Shown here piece by piece: positions 17,425 through 24,389 of a stretch of DNA of 64,000 bases. Under the pieces are notes generated by a model. That model was not told the origin of the DNA, searched no databases, and saw only the letters and a list, made by a program, of their open reading frames with translations. How positions within the stretch are numbered: position 1 is the first letter of the stretch; each line of letters starts with the position of its first letter. Origin of the DNA: Oricola nitratireducens (GTDB taxonomy: Bacteria > Pseudomonadota > Alphaproteobacteria > Rhizobiales > Rhizobiaceae); assembly GCF_014904745.1 (NCBI RefSeq), contig NZ_JACZCS010000035.1, positions 1 to 64,000 of the forward strand. The letters run 5' to 3'. A program made the position numbers and the translations under genes.

Positions 17425-17748
17425 ATGAATATGCAAGAGCGCGAATATAAAATGATGGACATGAAGGCCTTCGAGGAAAAGATACTCGATGCCTCCAAGC
17501 TGCTGGAAATGATGGCGCACCATCAGCGTCTGAGGATTCTTTGCCTCCTGATGGAAGGCGAACGCAGTGTCTTGAGCCTTGCGGACGAAACCGGCCTGAC
17601 ACAGCCGGCGATATCGCATCACCTCAAGAAACTGCGTGACTCCAACCTCGTGAAGACGCGGCGTGACGCGCAGACGATCTTCTACTCCCTGCAGGGCGAC
17701 GAGGTTGAATCGGTTCTGAAGACGCTGAACGGCATCTACTGCAGCTAA
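17425..17748 (+). CDS. bigR: BigR/SqrR-like ArsR-family persulfide sensor
   Basis: A winged-helix repressor of 107 residues from the ATG at 17425; ATG codons at 17431 and 17452 are equally possible because no clear ribosome-binding site settles the matter. The recognition helix lies in GLTQPAISHHLKKLR. Two cysteines, in RILCLLM and at the end in GIYCS, are 66 residues apart, the spacing of the BigR and SqrR sensing pair; with the 17425 start they are Cys40 and Cys106. The divergent DUF2892 and blh genes are its likely targets. It is a second such sensor in the same island as SoxR. Confidence 0.87.
   Translation: MNMQEREYKMMDMKAFEEKILDASKLLEMMAHHQRLRILCLLMEGERSVLSLADETGLTQPAISHHLKKLRDSNLVKTRRDAQTIFYSLQGDEVESVLKTLNGIYCS
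17426..17432 (-). promoter_or_regulatory. ATATTCA motif with dyad at the BigR-like gene start
   Basis: The minus-strand ATATTCA faces an ATATTTGC on the plus strand at about 17412-17419, giving an imperfect 20-base dyad with AATAT ends between the DUF2892/blh genes and the divergent ArsR gene. It overlaps two possible ATG codons of the regulator, which is consistent with autorepression. BigR operators are AT-rich dyads of this general kind. Binding is inferred. Confidence 0.45.
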
Positions 17749-17766
17749 GGCAAACGAACGGTCTGT

Positions 17767-18681
17767 TCAACTGACCGTGAGCCGGCGCACGATGTCGGCG
17801 AAAATCTCGGCGCCGGGCGGCAATTCCTGCTCGGCGCGCATGTTCAGTCCGACCGACCCCATAGTCTGTTCCGTATCGACCGGCAGAACCGCGAATTCTC
17901 CGTTTTCGATTTCCGATGCGACGACGCCGCGCGAGATGATCCAGATCGCCTTGTGCCGGCGCACGAAGGCGCGGCCGAAGGAATCGGACACCGTCTCGAT
18001 TGCCTTGCGTGGCCAGGGAAAGCCCTGCTCGATGAAAACCCTGTCGACATAAGGCCGGATAATGGAGCCGACCTGCGGCACCAGGACCGGAAAATCCTGC
18101 ATCTCACCGGCCGCGATCCGCCGTCTGCCGGCAAGCGGATGGTCGCCATGAATGACGAAGACGACCTTGTCGCGATAGAGCGGTTCGAAAACGAGCCCCT
18201 GCATGTTTTCGGGCGCCGGCAGGCGGCCGATCACGAGATCGAGTTCGCCGGTGCGCAACTGGTCCAGCAGGACACGGTTCTCGCCGGTGACGATCCCCAG
18301 GCGGTTGCGGGTTCCCGTCGCCAGGAATTCGGCGACCGCTTCCGGCATGACGGTCGCCGAAACTGTCGGCAGCGCGCCGATGCGGATCGGTGTAGCCTCG
18401 GTCAGATCGAGCTGGTCGAGCGCCTCGATACCGCTGCGCGCGGCGGACAGGCTGCGGCCGGCGTGGCGCAGGAACACTTCGCCATATGGCGTAACGCGGA
18501 TGCCGCGACCGTCGCGTGCGACGAGGGGCTTGCCGCAGATCGCCTCCAGCTCCCGGATCGTCCGCGTTACCGCGGGCTGAGTCAGGGCAAGGCTCTCGGC
18601 AGCGCGGCTGACGCTTGCGTGGCGTGCCACCTCCATGAATGTCTCAAGATGGCGTAACTTGATGCGGGAAAGCTTATCCAT
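17767..18681 (-). CDS. pcaQ: PcaQ, LysR-family regulator of protocatechuate catabolism
   Basis: A 304-residue LysR protein starting MDKLSRIKLRHLETF, with the HTH at about residues 20-40 (SVSRAAESLALTQPAVTRTI) and a periplasmic-binding-protein-like effector domain. The conserved LTQPAVTRTIRELE pattern is close to PcaQ of rhizobia, which activates pca genes with beta-carboxy-cis,cis-muconate as effector. The divergent neighbour is pcaD, matching the pcaQ-pcaD arrangement of Agrobacterium and Sinorhizobium. The GalR/CbbR branch is less likely given the neighbour. Confidence 0.85.
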   Translation of the reverse strand: MDKLSRIKLRHLETFMEVARHASVSRAAESLALTQPAVTRTIRELEAICGKPLVARDGRGIRVTPYGEVFLRHAGRSLSAARSGIEALDQLDLTEATPIRIGALPTVSATVMPEAVAEFLATGTRNRLGIVTGENRVLLDQLRTGELDLVIGRLPAPENMQGLVFEPLYRDKVVFVIHGDHPLAGRRRIAAGEMQDFPVLVPQVGSIIRPYVDRVFIEQGFPWPRKAIETVSDSFGRAFVRRHKAIWIISRGVVASEIENGEFAVLPVDTEQTMGSVGLNMRAEQELPPGAEIFADIVRRLTVS

Positions 18682-18685
18682 TGCG

Positions 18686-18735
18686 ATTCCGATATGGATT
18701 AGTTCATTATTCGTATTATTAATTTCGATATGGAT
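18686..18735. promoter_or_regulatory. Direct repeat in the pcaQ-pcaD intergenic region
   Basis: Two 14-base copies, ATTCCGATATGGAT at 18686-18699 and ATTTCGATATGGAT at 18722-18735, differ at one base and lie 36 bases apart start to start. The second also begins a CGATAT...ATATCG dyad. The whole gap is AT-rich. This is the natural candidate for PcaQ binding and the two divergent promoters, although it does not clearly match the rhizobial PcaQ box I know (ATAACC-N4-GGTTAA). Confidence 0.45.
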
Positions 18736-18764
18736 ATGCAATATCGCGAAACGGAGGGCTCCAC

Positions 18765-19559
18765 ATGCAGTTCGCGTTGCTCAACGGCGTAACGATCCAC
18801 TACCAGACCATCGGCGCTCCCGCCGGCAAACCGGTGCTCGTGTTCGCGAATTCGCTCGGTTGCGATTTCCGCATCTGGCGGGATGTCATCGTGCGGCTGG
18901 CCGGCGACTATGCCATCGTTACCTATGACAAGCGCGGCCACGGCCTGTCGGATATCGGCGAGACGCCGTATTCCATGGACGACCACGTTTCCGACCTGGA
19001 AGCATTGCTCGACCATCTTCAGGTGAAGCAGGCGATCATCTGCGGCCTGTCCGTTGGCGGCATGATCGCGCAGGGGCTCTATGCACGGCGCAAGGACCTC
19101 GTGCGGGCGCTGATCCTGTGCGATACGGCGCCGAAGATCGGCGATGCGACATCCTGGAACGCGCGCATCGAGACGGTGGAACAGGACGGTATCGCCGCGC
19201 TTGCCGACGGCATCCTGGAACGCTGGTTCACGCCTGATTTCCGGCGCGACGACAATCCGGAATTTGCCGGCTACCGTAACATGCTGACGCGCTCGCCCGT
19301 CGCCGGCTATGCAGGCACCTGCGCCGCGCTGCGTGATTGCGACTACACGAACGAGGCGAAACAGATCGGCGTGCCGACGTTGTGCGTCGTCGGCGATCGG
19401 GACGGCTCAACGCCACCGGAACTCGTTCTCGCCATGGCGAAGCTGATACCCGCCGCCCGCTACGAGGTTATCGGAGGAGCAGGGCACCTGCCGTGCATTG
19501 AGCAGCCGGAGACGCTGGTCGCGATGATCCGCGCGTTCATCTCCGGTCTTTCCGATTGA
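18765..19559 (+). CDS. pcaD: PcaD, 3-oxoadipate enol-lactonase
   Basis: A 264-residue alpha/beta-hydrolase. The nucleophile elbow GLSVGGM places Ser96, with the oxyanion region at FANSLGCDFRIW and the catalytic histidine in GAGHLPCIEQP. PcaD hydrolyses beta-ketoadipate enol-lactone to 3-oxoadipate in the cytoplasm. The length matches stand-alone PcaD, not the PcaDC fusion. CGGAGGG precedes the ATG. The rest of a pcaDCHGB operon is absent; pcaF follows instead. Confidence 0.9.
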   Translation: MQFALLNGVTIHYQTIGAPAGKPVLVFANSLGCDFRIWRDVIVRLAGDYAIVTYDKRGHGLSDIGETPYSMDDHVSDLEALLDHLQVKQAIICGLSVGGMIAQGLYARRKDLVRALILCDTAPKIGDATSWNARIETVEQDGIAALADGILERWFTPDFRRDDNPEFAGYRNMLTRSPVAGYAGTCAALRDCDYTNEAKQIGVPTLCVVGDRDGSTPPELVLAMAKLIPAARYEVIGGAGHLPCIEQPETLVAMIRAFISGLSD

Positions 19560-19608
19560 GGCGATCGCGACATGTTGGAAATGGTCGACTTTTTCGCCAG
19601 CTTCGGCC

Positions 19609-19767
19609 ATGCAGACGGCGGCGATCACCGCCAGCGGCTGGACGATGAAATTCGCCACTAAATTCGACGAGACGCCTGCGCCGACGGCGCAGGAACTCAA
19701 AACCCTGCGGGACCTCAAGGCGCGCATAAAAGCCACTCACGAAGGCAAAAAGAAAGAGGCAGCATAA
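19609..19767 (+). CDS. Small hypothetical ORF between pcaD and pcaF
   Basis: A 52-codon frame beginning MQTAAITASGWTM and ending KKKEAA, stopping 2 bases before the pcaF ATG. The second half is a charged helix-like stretch (AQELKTLRDLKARIKATHEGKK). I do not recognise it. The close fit to the pcaF start suggests translational coupling, but there is no convincing ribosome-binding site of its own. It could also be non-coding leader. Confidence 0.3.
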   Translation: MQTAAITASGWTMKFATKFDETPAPTAQELKTLRDLKARIKATHEGKKKEAA

Positions 19768-19769
19768 AC

Positions 19770-20972
19770 ATGTCCGAAGCCTATATCTGCGATTACATCC
19801 GTACACCGATCGGCCGCTTTGGCGGTTCGCTCTCACCGGTTCGTGCCGACGATCTCGGCGCGACGCCGCTGAAGGCACTGATGGAGCGTCATTCCGGCCT
19901 CGACTGGGAGGCGGTGGACGAGGTCTATTACGGCTGCGCCAACCAGGCCGGCGAGGACAATCGCAACGTGGCGCGGATGAGCCTGTTGCTGGCCGGGCTT
20001 CCGCACACGGTTCCCGGCACGACGATCAACCGGCTCTGCGGGTCGGGCATGGACGCGGTCATCATGGCGGCACGCTCCATCAAGGCGGGCGAGATCGAAA
20101 TGGCGATTGCCGGCGGCGTGGAATCGATGTCGCGCGCGCCTTTCGTCATGCCGAAGGCGGATAGCGCCTTTTCACGCCATGCCGAGATCCACGACACGAC
20201 GATCGGCTGGCGTTTCGTCAATCCGGTGATGAAGAAGCAATACGGCATCGACTCTATGCCGGAGACCGGCGAGAACGTCGCCGAGGACTTCAACGTATCG
20301 CGCGAGGACCAGGACGCTTTCGCGCTACGCTCGCAGGCCAAGGCCTTCGCCGCACAGGCAAACGGCCGTCTTGCCAAGGAAATCGTCCCGGTGACGATCC
20401 CGCAACGCAGGGGCGACCCGGTGGTCGTCGACAAGGACGAACATCCGCGCGAGACCTCGATGGAGGCGTTGGCCAAGCTGCGCACGCCGTTCCGCGAAGG
20501 CGGAAGCGTCACGGCGGGCAACGCATCGGGCGTCAATGACGGCGCGGCCGCGCTGATCGTCGCCTCCGAAGCCGCCGTCAAGAAATTCGGCCTGACGCCG
20601 ATCGCCCGCGTCCTCGGCGGGGCGACGGCCGGTGTGCCGCCGCGCATCATGGGCATCGGCCCGGCACCGGCGACGAAGAAACTGTGCGCGCGCCTCGGGC
20701 TGACGCCGCAGGATTTCGACGTCATCGAACTGAACGAGGCTTTCGCCAGCCAGGGCATCGCCGTGCTGCGCGAACTCGGCATTGCCGAGGATGCCGAGCA
20801 TGTCAATCCGAACGGCGGCGCGATCGCGCTTGGCCATCCTCTCGGCATGTCGGGCGCCAGGATCACCGGCACCGCGGCGTTCGAAATGCGCGAACGCGGC
20901 GTCAAGCGGGCACTTGCGACCATGTGCATCGGCGTCGGGCAGGGCATCGCGATTGCACTGGAAGCCGTCTAG
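19770..20972 (+). CDS. pcaF: PcaF, 3-oxoadipyl-CoA thiolase
   Basis: A 400-residue thiolase of normal length. The acylated cysteine is Cys90 in INRLCGSGMDAV; the C-terminal motifs are NPNGGAIALGHPLGMSGAR and MCIGVGQGIA, which supply the histidine and second cysteine. It cleaves 3-oxoadipyl-CoA to succinyl-CoA and acetyl-CoA. The position after pcaD supports the beta-ketoadipate role over a general beta-ketothiolase. The CoA-transferase genes pcaI and pcaJ are not in the window. Confidence 0.9.
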   Translation: MSEAYICDYIRTPIGRFGGSLSPVRADDLGATPLKALMERHSGLDWEAVDEVYYGCANQAGEDNRNVARMSLLLAGLPHTVPGTTINRLCGSGMDAVIMAARSIKAGEIEMAIAGGVESMSRAPFVMPKADSAFSRHAEIHDTTIGWRFVNPVMKKQYGIDSMPETGENVAEDFNVSREDQDAFALRSQAKAFAAQANGRLAKEIVPVTIPQRRGDPVVVDKDEHPRETSMEALAKLRTPFREGGSVTAGNASGVNDGAAALIVASEAAVKKFGLTPIARVLGGATAGVPPRIMGIGPAPATKKLCARLGLTPQDFDVIELNEAFASQGIAVLRELGIAEDAEHVNPNGGAIALGHPLGMSGARITGTAAFEMRERGVKRALATMCIGVGQGIAIALEAV

Positions 20973-21001
20973 AACGGGATCGCCTCCCGAATTTCGAACA
21001 A

Positions 21002-21031
21002 CGCGCCGCGTTTTGCCGGGAACGCGGCGCG
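21002..21031 (+). terminator. GC-rich hairpin after pcaF
   Basis: A perfect 11-base-pair stem, CGCGCCGCGTT with AACGCGGCGCG, closes an 8-base loop 30 bases after the pcaF stop. It is followed by only short T runs (CGTCGTTTCG), so it is a plausible but imperfect intrinsic terminator. Confidence 0.55.
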
Positions 21032-21209
21032 CGTCGTTTCGCATTCCGCTCCGGCTTGCCGCAGAAAGGGTTTGTTTACCCTTCCTCTACGTAAGTGGGC
21101 GTAATCCCGAAGCGTCAACCAATTCCATTGCACGTGCGCGGTAAGCTGCCGTCATGAAATTGAGACGCGAGATCGCAATGGCTGAAGTGGGTTTTCCCGG
21201 GAGGTTCGG

Positions 21210-22016
21210 ATGAAAAACCCATTTTCCTCGACGGGGCGCGGCGTCGTTTACGGCACGACGATCATCGGGACCATCATATGCATCGCAATCGTATTTTTCG
21301 TCGATTATCCGAATTTCGCGAATTTTTCTGAACCGCTCTTGCGCAGTGAGATACTGCTTGATTTTCTGCTTCCGACTGGGCTTGCGGGGCCTCTGCTCTT
21401 CCTGTTTTCGTCAAAGATACGCCAGTTGAATATCGCGCGCAGGGAACTGGAGCTGATCGCTTCGACCGACAGCCTGACCCGCATTCTTAACCGGGGCGCA
21501 TTCACGATGCTGGTCGATGCCTATCTGGAAACGGTGAGCAAGAAGGATCCGGTACCGTCCGGTGCCTTTCTCGTGATCGATGCCGACCATTTCAAGCTGG
21601 TCAACGACCGGCTTGGACATGCAAACGGAGATACTGCCCTGATATCGATCGCGAACACGCTTCAGGCCAATCTTCGCGAGAGAGACCTCGTCGGACGGAT
21701 CGGCGGCGAGGAATTCGGCGTGTTTCTGCCCAATTCCGAGCCGCAGGAGGCCGAGACCGTCGCCGAGCGGATAAGGTTGGGTGTCAGGGAAATCGACTTC
21801 CGGCCGAGCGGCGACCGGTACGATCTTTCCGTGAGCATCGGAGGGATCATTTATGATCGCGGCACTTCGTATGACGAATTGTTCCAGGCCGCCGATCAGC
21901 GGCTGTATCTGGCCAAGAAGAATGGCCGAGATCAGGTGAGGCTGGGGCTCCTGGCGTCCTTCCTCGAACAGAAGAACGATATGGCGGTGGTGGCCGCGGC
22001 ATTGGGCGCATCCTGA
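21210..22016 (+). CDS. Membrane-bound GGDEF diguanylate cyclase
   Basis: A 268-residue protein with two N-terminal membrane helices (about 11-32 and 48-68) and a GGDEF domain. The active-site motif is GGEEF at 165-169, and an allosteric I-site RERD at 156-159 is correctly spaced. It should therefore be an active, product-inhibited producer of cyclic di-GMP. There is no recognisable sensory domain beyond the membrane hairpin. It stands alone, with a 237-base gap after pcaF, and converges with the MetE-like gene. Confidence 0.9.
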   Translation: MKNPFSSTGRGVVYGTTIIGTIICIAIVFFVDYPNFANFSEPLLRSEILLDFLLPTGLAGPLLFLFSSKIRQLNIARRELELIASTDSLTRILNRGAFTMLVDAYLETVSKKDPVPSGAFLVIDADHFKLVNDRLGHANGDTALISIANTLQANLRERDLVGRIGGEEFGVFLPNSEPQEAETVAERIRLGVREIDFRPSGDRYDLSVSIGGIIYDRGTSYDELFQAADQRLYLAKKNGRDQVRLGLLASFLEQKNDMAVVAAALGAS

Positions 22017-22035
22017 TCCAAACCTGTGGCCGGAA

Positions 22036-22071
22036 CGAAAAACGCGCCGACTGCTGTCCAGCCGGCGCGTT
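22036..22071 (-). terminator. Intrinsic terminator of the MetE-like gene
   Basis: Reading leftwards, a 9-base-pair stem AACGCGCCG/CGGCGCGTT with a nested CTG/CAG extension is followed by TTTTT (22036-22040). It lies 23 bases past the stop of the minus-strand gene and between two convergent genes, so it may also stop the GGDEF transcript. Confidence 0.7.
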
Positions 22072-22093
22072 CGATGTTTGATGCGGGGAAATG

Positions 22094-23212
22094 TCAGGCG
22101 GCGACGCCGCCCCAGATCGTTTCCGCGGTCTTGACGACGAGCTCCAGCTTGCGGCGCTGGTCGTCATAGGTGATCGCGTTGCCTTCCTCGGTAGAGGCGA
22201 AACCGCATTGCGGCGCGATGCCGAGCTGGTCGATGTCGGCATATTTCGAGGCTTCCTCGAATTTCTGCTTCAGCCAGTCTAGGCTTTCAAGTTCCGCGGT
22301 CTTGGTGGTGATGAAGCCCGGCAGCACGCGCTGCTTGCCCTTCGGCAGCAGCCTCAACGGTTCCAGTCCGCCGGCGCGGTCGGTATCGTATTCCATGAAG
22401 AAGATGTCGACACCGGTCGAGAAGATCGCCTCGGCAGCAAGGTCATAGGCGCCTTCGGCGGCGTGGGTCGAGCGGAAGTTGCCGCGGCACATATGCATGC
22501 CGATCACCATGTCTTCGGGCCGATCCTTGATCGCCTCACGCAGCATCCACGCATAGCGCTCGATCAGCCAGTCGGGGTCCTGACCGGCCTCGGCCTTGGT
22601 GGCGCGGTGCTTTGGATCGCAGAGATAGGCGAAGAAGATGTCGTCCATTTGCAGGTAGCGGCAGCCGGCGTCATAGAAACTGTGAACGGCCTTCTTGTAG
22701 GTCGCGGCGAGATCGTCGAACAGGACCTGCGGATCCTTGTATTCGGCCGGGCGGATGTCCTCGACCGCCGTACGGAAATGGCAGCAGGACGGGCCCGGGA
22801 TCGAAATCTTCGGCACGACCTTGGTGTTCTCGGCGACGAACTTGAAATGCTCGATCATCGGGTGATCGCCGGGAAAGTCGAGCTTGCCGGTGATGGTCGG
22901 GAAGATCGGCCGCAGCTTGACGCCGGCAAACTGCACGCCTTCGTCGCGTTCCTCGAGGTCGAGACCGGTGAGGGCGCCCATGAAATCATAGTGCCAGAAC
23001 GAACGGCGCAGTTCGCCGTCGGTCACGGCAAGAAGGCCAACCTCTTCCTGCATCTTGATCACATCGCGCACGGATGCGTCCTCGACCGCCTTCAGTTCGT
23101 CGGCGGAAATGGATTTTTCTTCGTAGAACTTCTTGCGGGCTTCCTTGACCGGTTCGGGCCGAAGCAGGCTGCCGACGTGGTCGGCGCGGAAGGGCGGTTT
23201 TGCAACGCTCAT
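22094..23212 (-). CDS. MetE C-terminal-domain methyltransferase-like protein
   Basis: A 372-residue protein starting MSVAKPPFRADHVGS, built only of the zinc-dependent TIM-barrel domain of cobalamin-independent methionine synthase. Zinc-ligand candidates are the His and Cys of HMCRGNFRS and the Cys of QCGFAST. It lacks the N-terminal folate-binding half of full MetE (about 750 residues). Relatives include core methionine synthases, epoxyalkane:coenzyme M transferase and many uncharacterised proteins, so the methyl or alkyl donor is not assignable. It follows an AraC regulator on the same strand. Confidence 0.8.
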   Translation of the reverse strand: MSVAKPPFRADHVGSLLRPEPVKEARKKFYEEKSISADELKAVEDASVRDVIKMQEEVGLLAVTDGELRRSFWHYDFMGALTGLDLEERDEGVQFAGVKLRPIFPTITGKLDFPGDHPMIEHFKFVAENTKVVPKISIPGPSCCHFRTAVEDIRPAEYKDPQVLFDDLAATYKKAVHSFYDAGCRYLQMDDIFFAYLCDPKHRATKAEAGQDPDWLIERYAWMLREAIKDRPEDMVIGMHMCRGNFRSTHAAEGAYDLAAEAIFSTGVDIFFMEYDTDRAGGLEPLRLLPKGKQRVLPGFITTKTAELESLDWLKQKFEEASKYADIDQLGIAPQCGFASTEEGNAITYDDQRRKLELVVKTAETIWGGVAA

Positions 23213-23294
23213 CAAAATCTCCACATATGAGATACGGTTATGGATGCGCGCTTGTTACCACGATGGACGGCGAGCGCAACTGCCACGCCTCACG

Positions 23295-24200
23295 TCATGG
23301 CCAGTCTGCGAAATTCGGGGGCGAAAACTCGCCGGATTCCGGATTGGCGGTTGCCATCATGCGCCGGAACCGGCCTGGCGTTATCCCGGTCATGCGGCGG
23401 AAGAAATTGGAAAAATGCGCCGGATCGCGGAAGCCGAGCGAGTAGCTCAACTGCTTGATCGAAAGAGTCGAGCGTTCGAGGCCCAGCGCGGCCTCACGCG
23501 CGAGGCGCTCGGCAATCAGGGATTTCGGCGTCTTGTCGAGTTCGCGCGTGCAGATCGCGTGCAACCGGTCATGGGTGATGCCGAGTTCCTGGGCATAGTG
23601 GCCGACGGGATGGTGGGCGCGGAAGCCCGCTTCCAGCAATTGCCGGAAGCGCTGCAGGTAGTGGGCGCTGTTGCCATGGGTGATGCCGGCGACCTCGTCA
23701 ATGCCGGAGGCCCGCAGGATCGTTACAAGGATGATCCGAAGATGGGCGACGATCATCATGCCGGTGGCGGCCTGCGGCGCCAGAAACTCGTCGAGAGTGG
23801 CGTCGAGATGCTGCTGGATCGAGTGATGCGCAATCGCGTCGTCGGCAAAGGAGCGTGTCCAGTCCGTATCGAACATTGTGTGAAGGGCCGCCGATTCGAA
23901 GAAGTCGCCGACCGCGCGGGCCAGCGTCTCCTCGGCGATTTCCGCCACATATCCGGACGAGCCGGCCTCCATGATCAGCCGGAAATCGCCGGCCGTCTGC
24001 CGCCAGGCGACCGACGGTCCCGAAAGCTGGATTTCGCCGCCGCCGCCCTCGATACGGGCATCGCCGTCGGCCAGGAGAAACAGGATGCGCGCATTGGCTC
24101 CGAGACCGCGCTTCAGGGTTTCGATGCGCCGCTGCAAGCCGCCTTCGAGGCGACTGAGATACATCGGCAGTTTTGTGAATTGGGGAAGGTCGGATGCCAT
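23295..24200 (-). CDS. AraC-family transcriptional regulator
   Basis: A 301-residue protein with an N-terminal sensing region rich in beta structure and a C-terminal double HTH (about 195-290). The diagnostic second motif reads SIKQLSYSLGFRDPAHFSNFFRRMTGITPGRFRR. It ends 82 bases before the MetE-like gene and lies divergent from the aldehyde dehydrogenase at 24390, with a 189-base gap. It is thus a candidate regulator of the transport and dehydrogenase genes to its right. The effector is unknown; N-terminal similarity cannot be judged by eye. Confidence 0.85.
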   Translation of the reverse strand: MASDLPQFTKLPMYLSRLEGGLQRRIETLKRGLGANARILFLLADGDARIEGGGGEIQLSGPSVAWRQTAGDFRLIMEAGSSGYVAEIAEETLARAVGDFFESAALHTMFDTDWTRSFADDAIAHHSIQQHLDATLDEFLAPQAATGMMIVAHLRIILVTILRASGIDEVAGITHGNSAHYLQRFRQLLEAGFRAHHPVGHYAQELGITHDRLHAICTRELDKTPKSLIAERLAREAALGLERSTLSIKQLSYSLGFRDPAHFSNFFRRMTGITPGRFRRMMATANPESGEFSPPNFADWP

Positions 24201-24389
24201 TAACCGCTTTTCCGAATACCGGTCTCAATTTGTTTCATACGCCAAAAAAGCGCAATAATCGACCAATAAATCGCATTCCCTTTCGGTGTGGGCGCGTTAT
24301 CCTCCTATCAAAGCCCGGGAAGGCATGCCGGGAGGCAAGCCGGACACATTCGGGAAGGCGGTCGAAAAGGCCGCAGCAAGGGAGGAGGA

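Noticed and set aside
23213-23294. Possible SAM or cobalamin riboswitch before the MetE-like gene
   Set aside because: Only 82 bases separate it from the AraC stop, and I could not find the conserved core of either riboswitch class.
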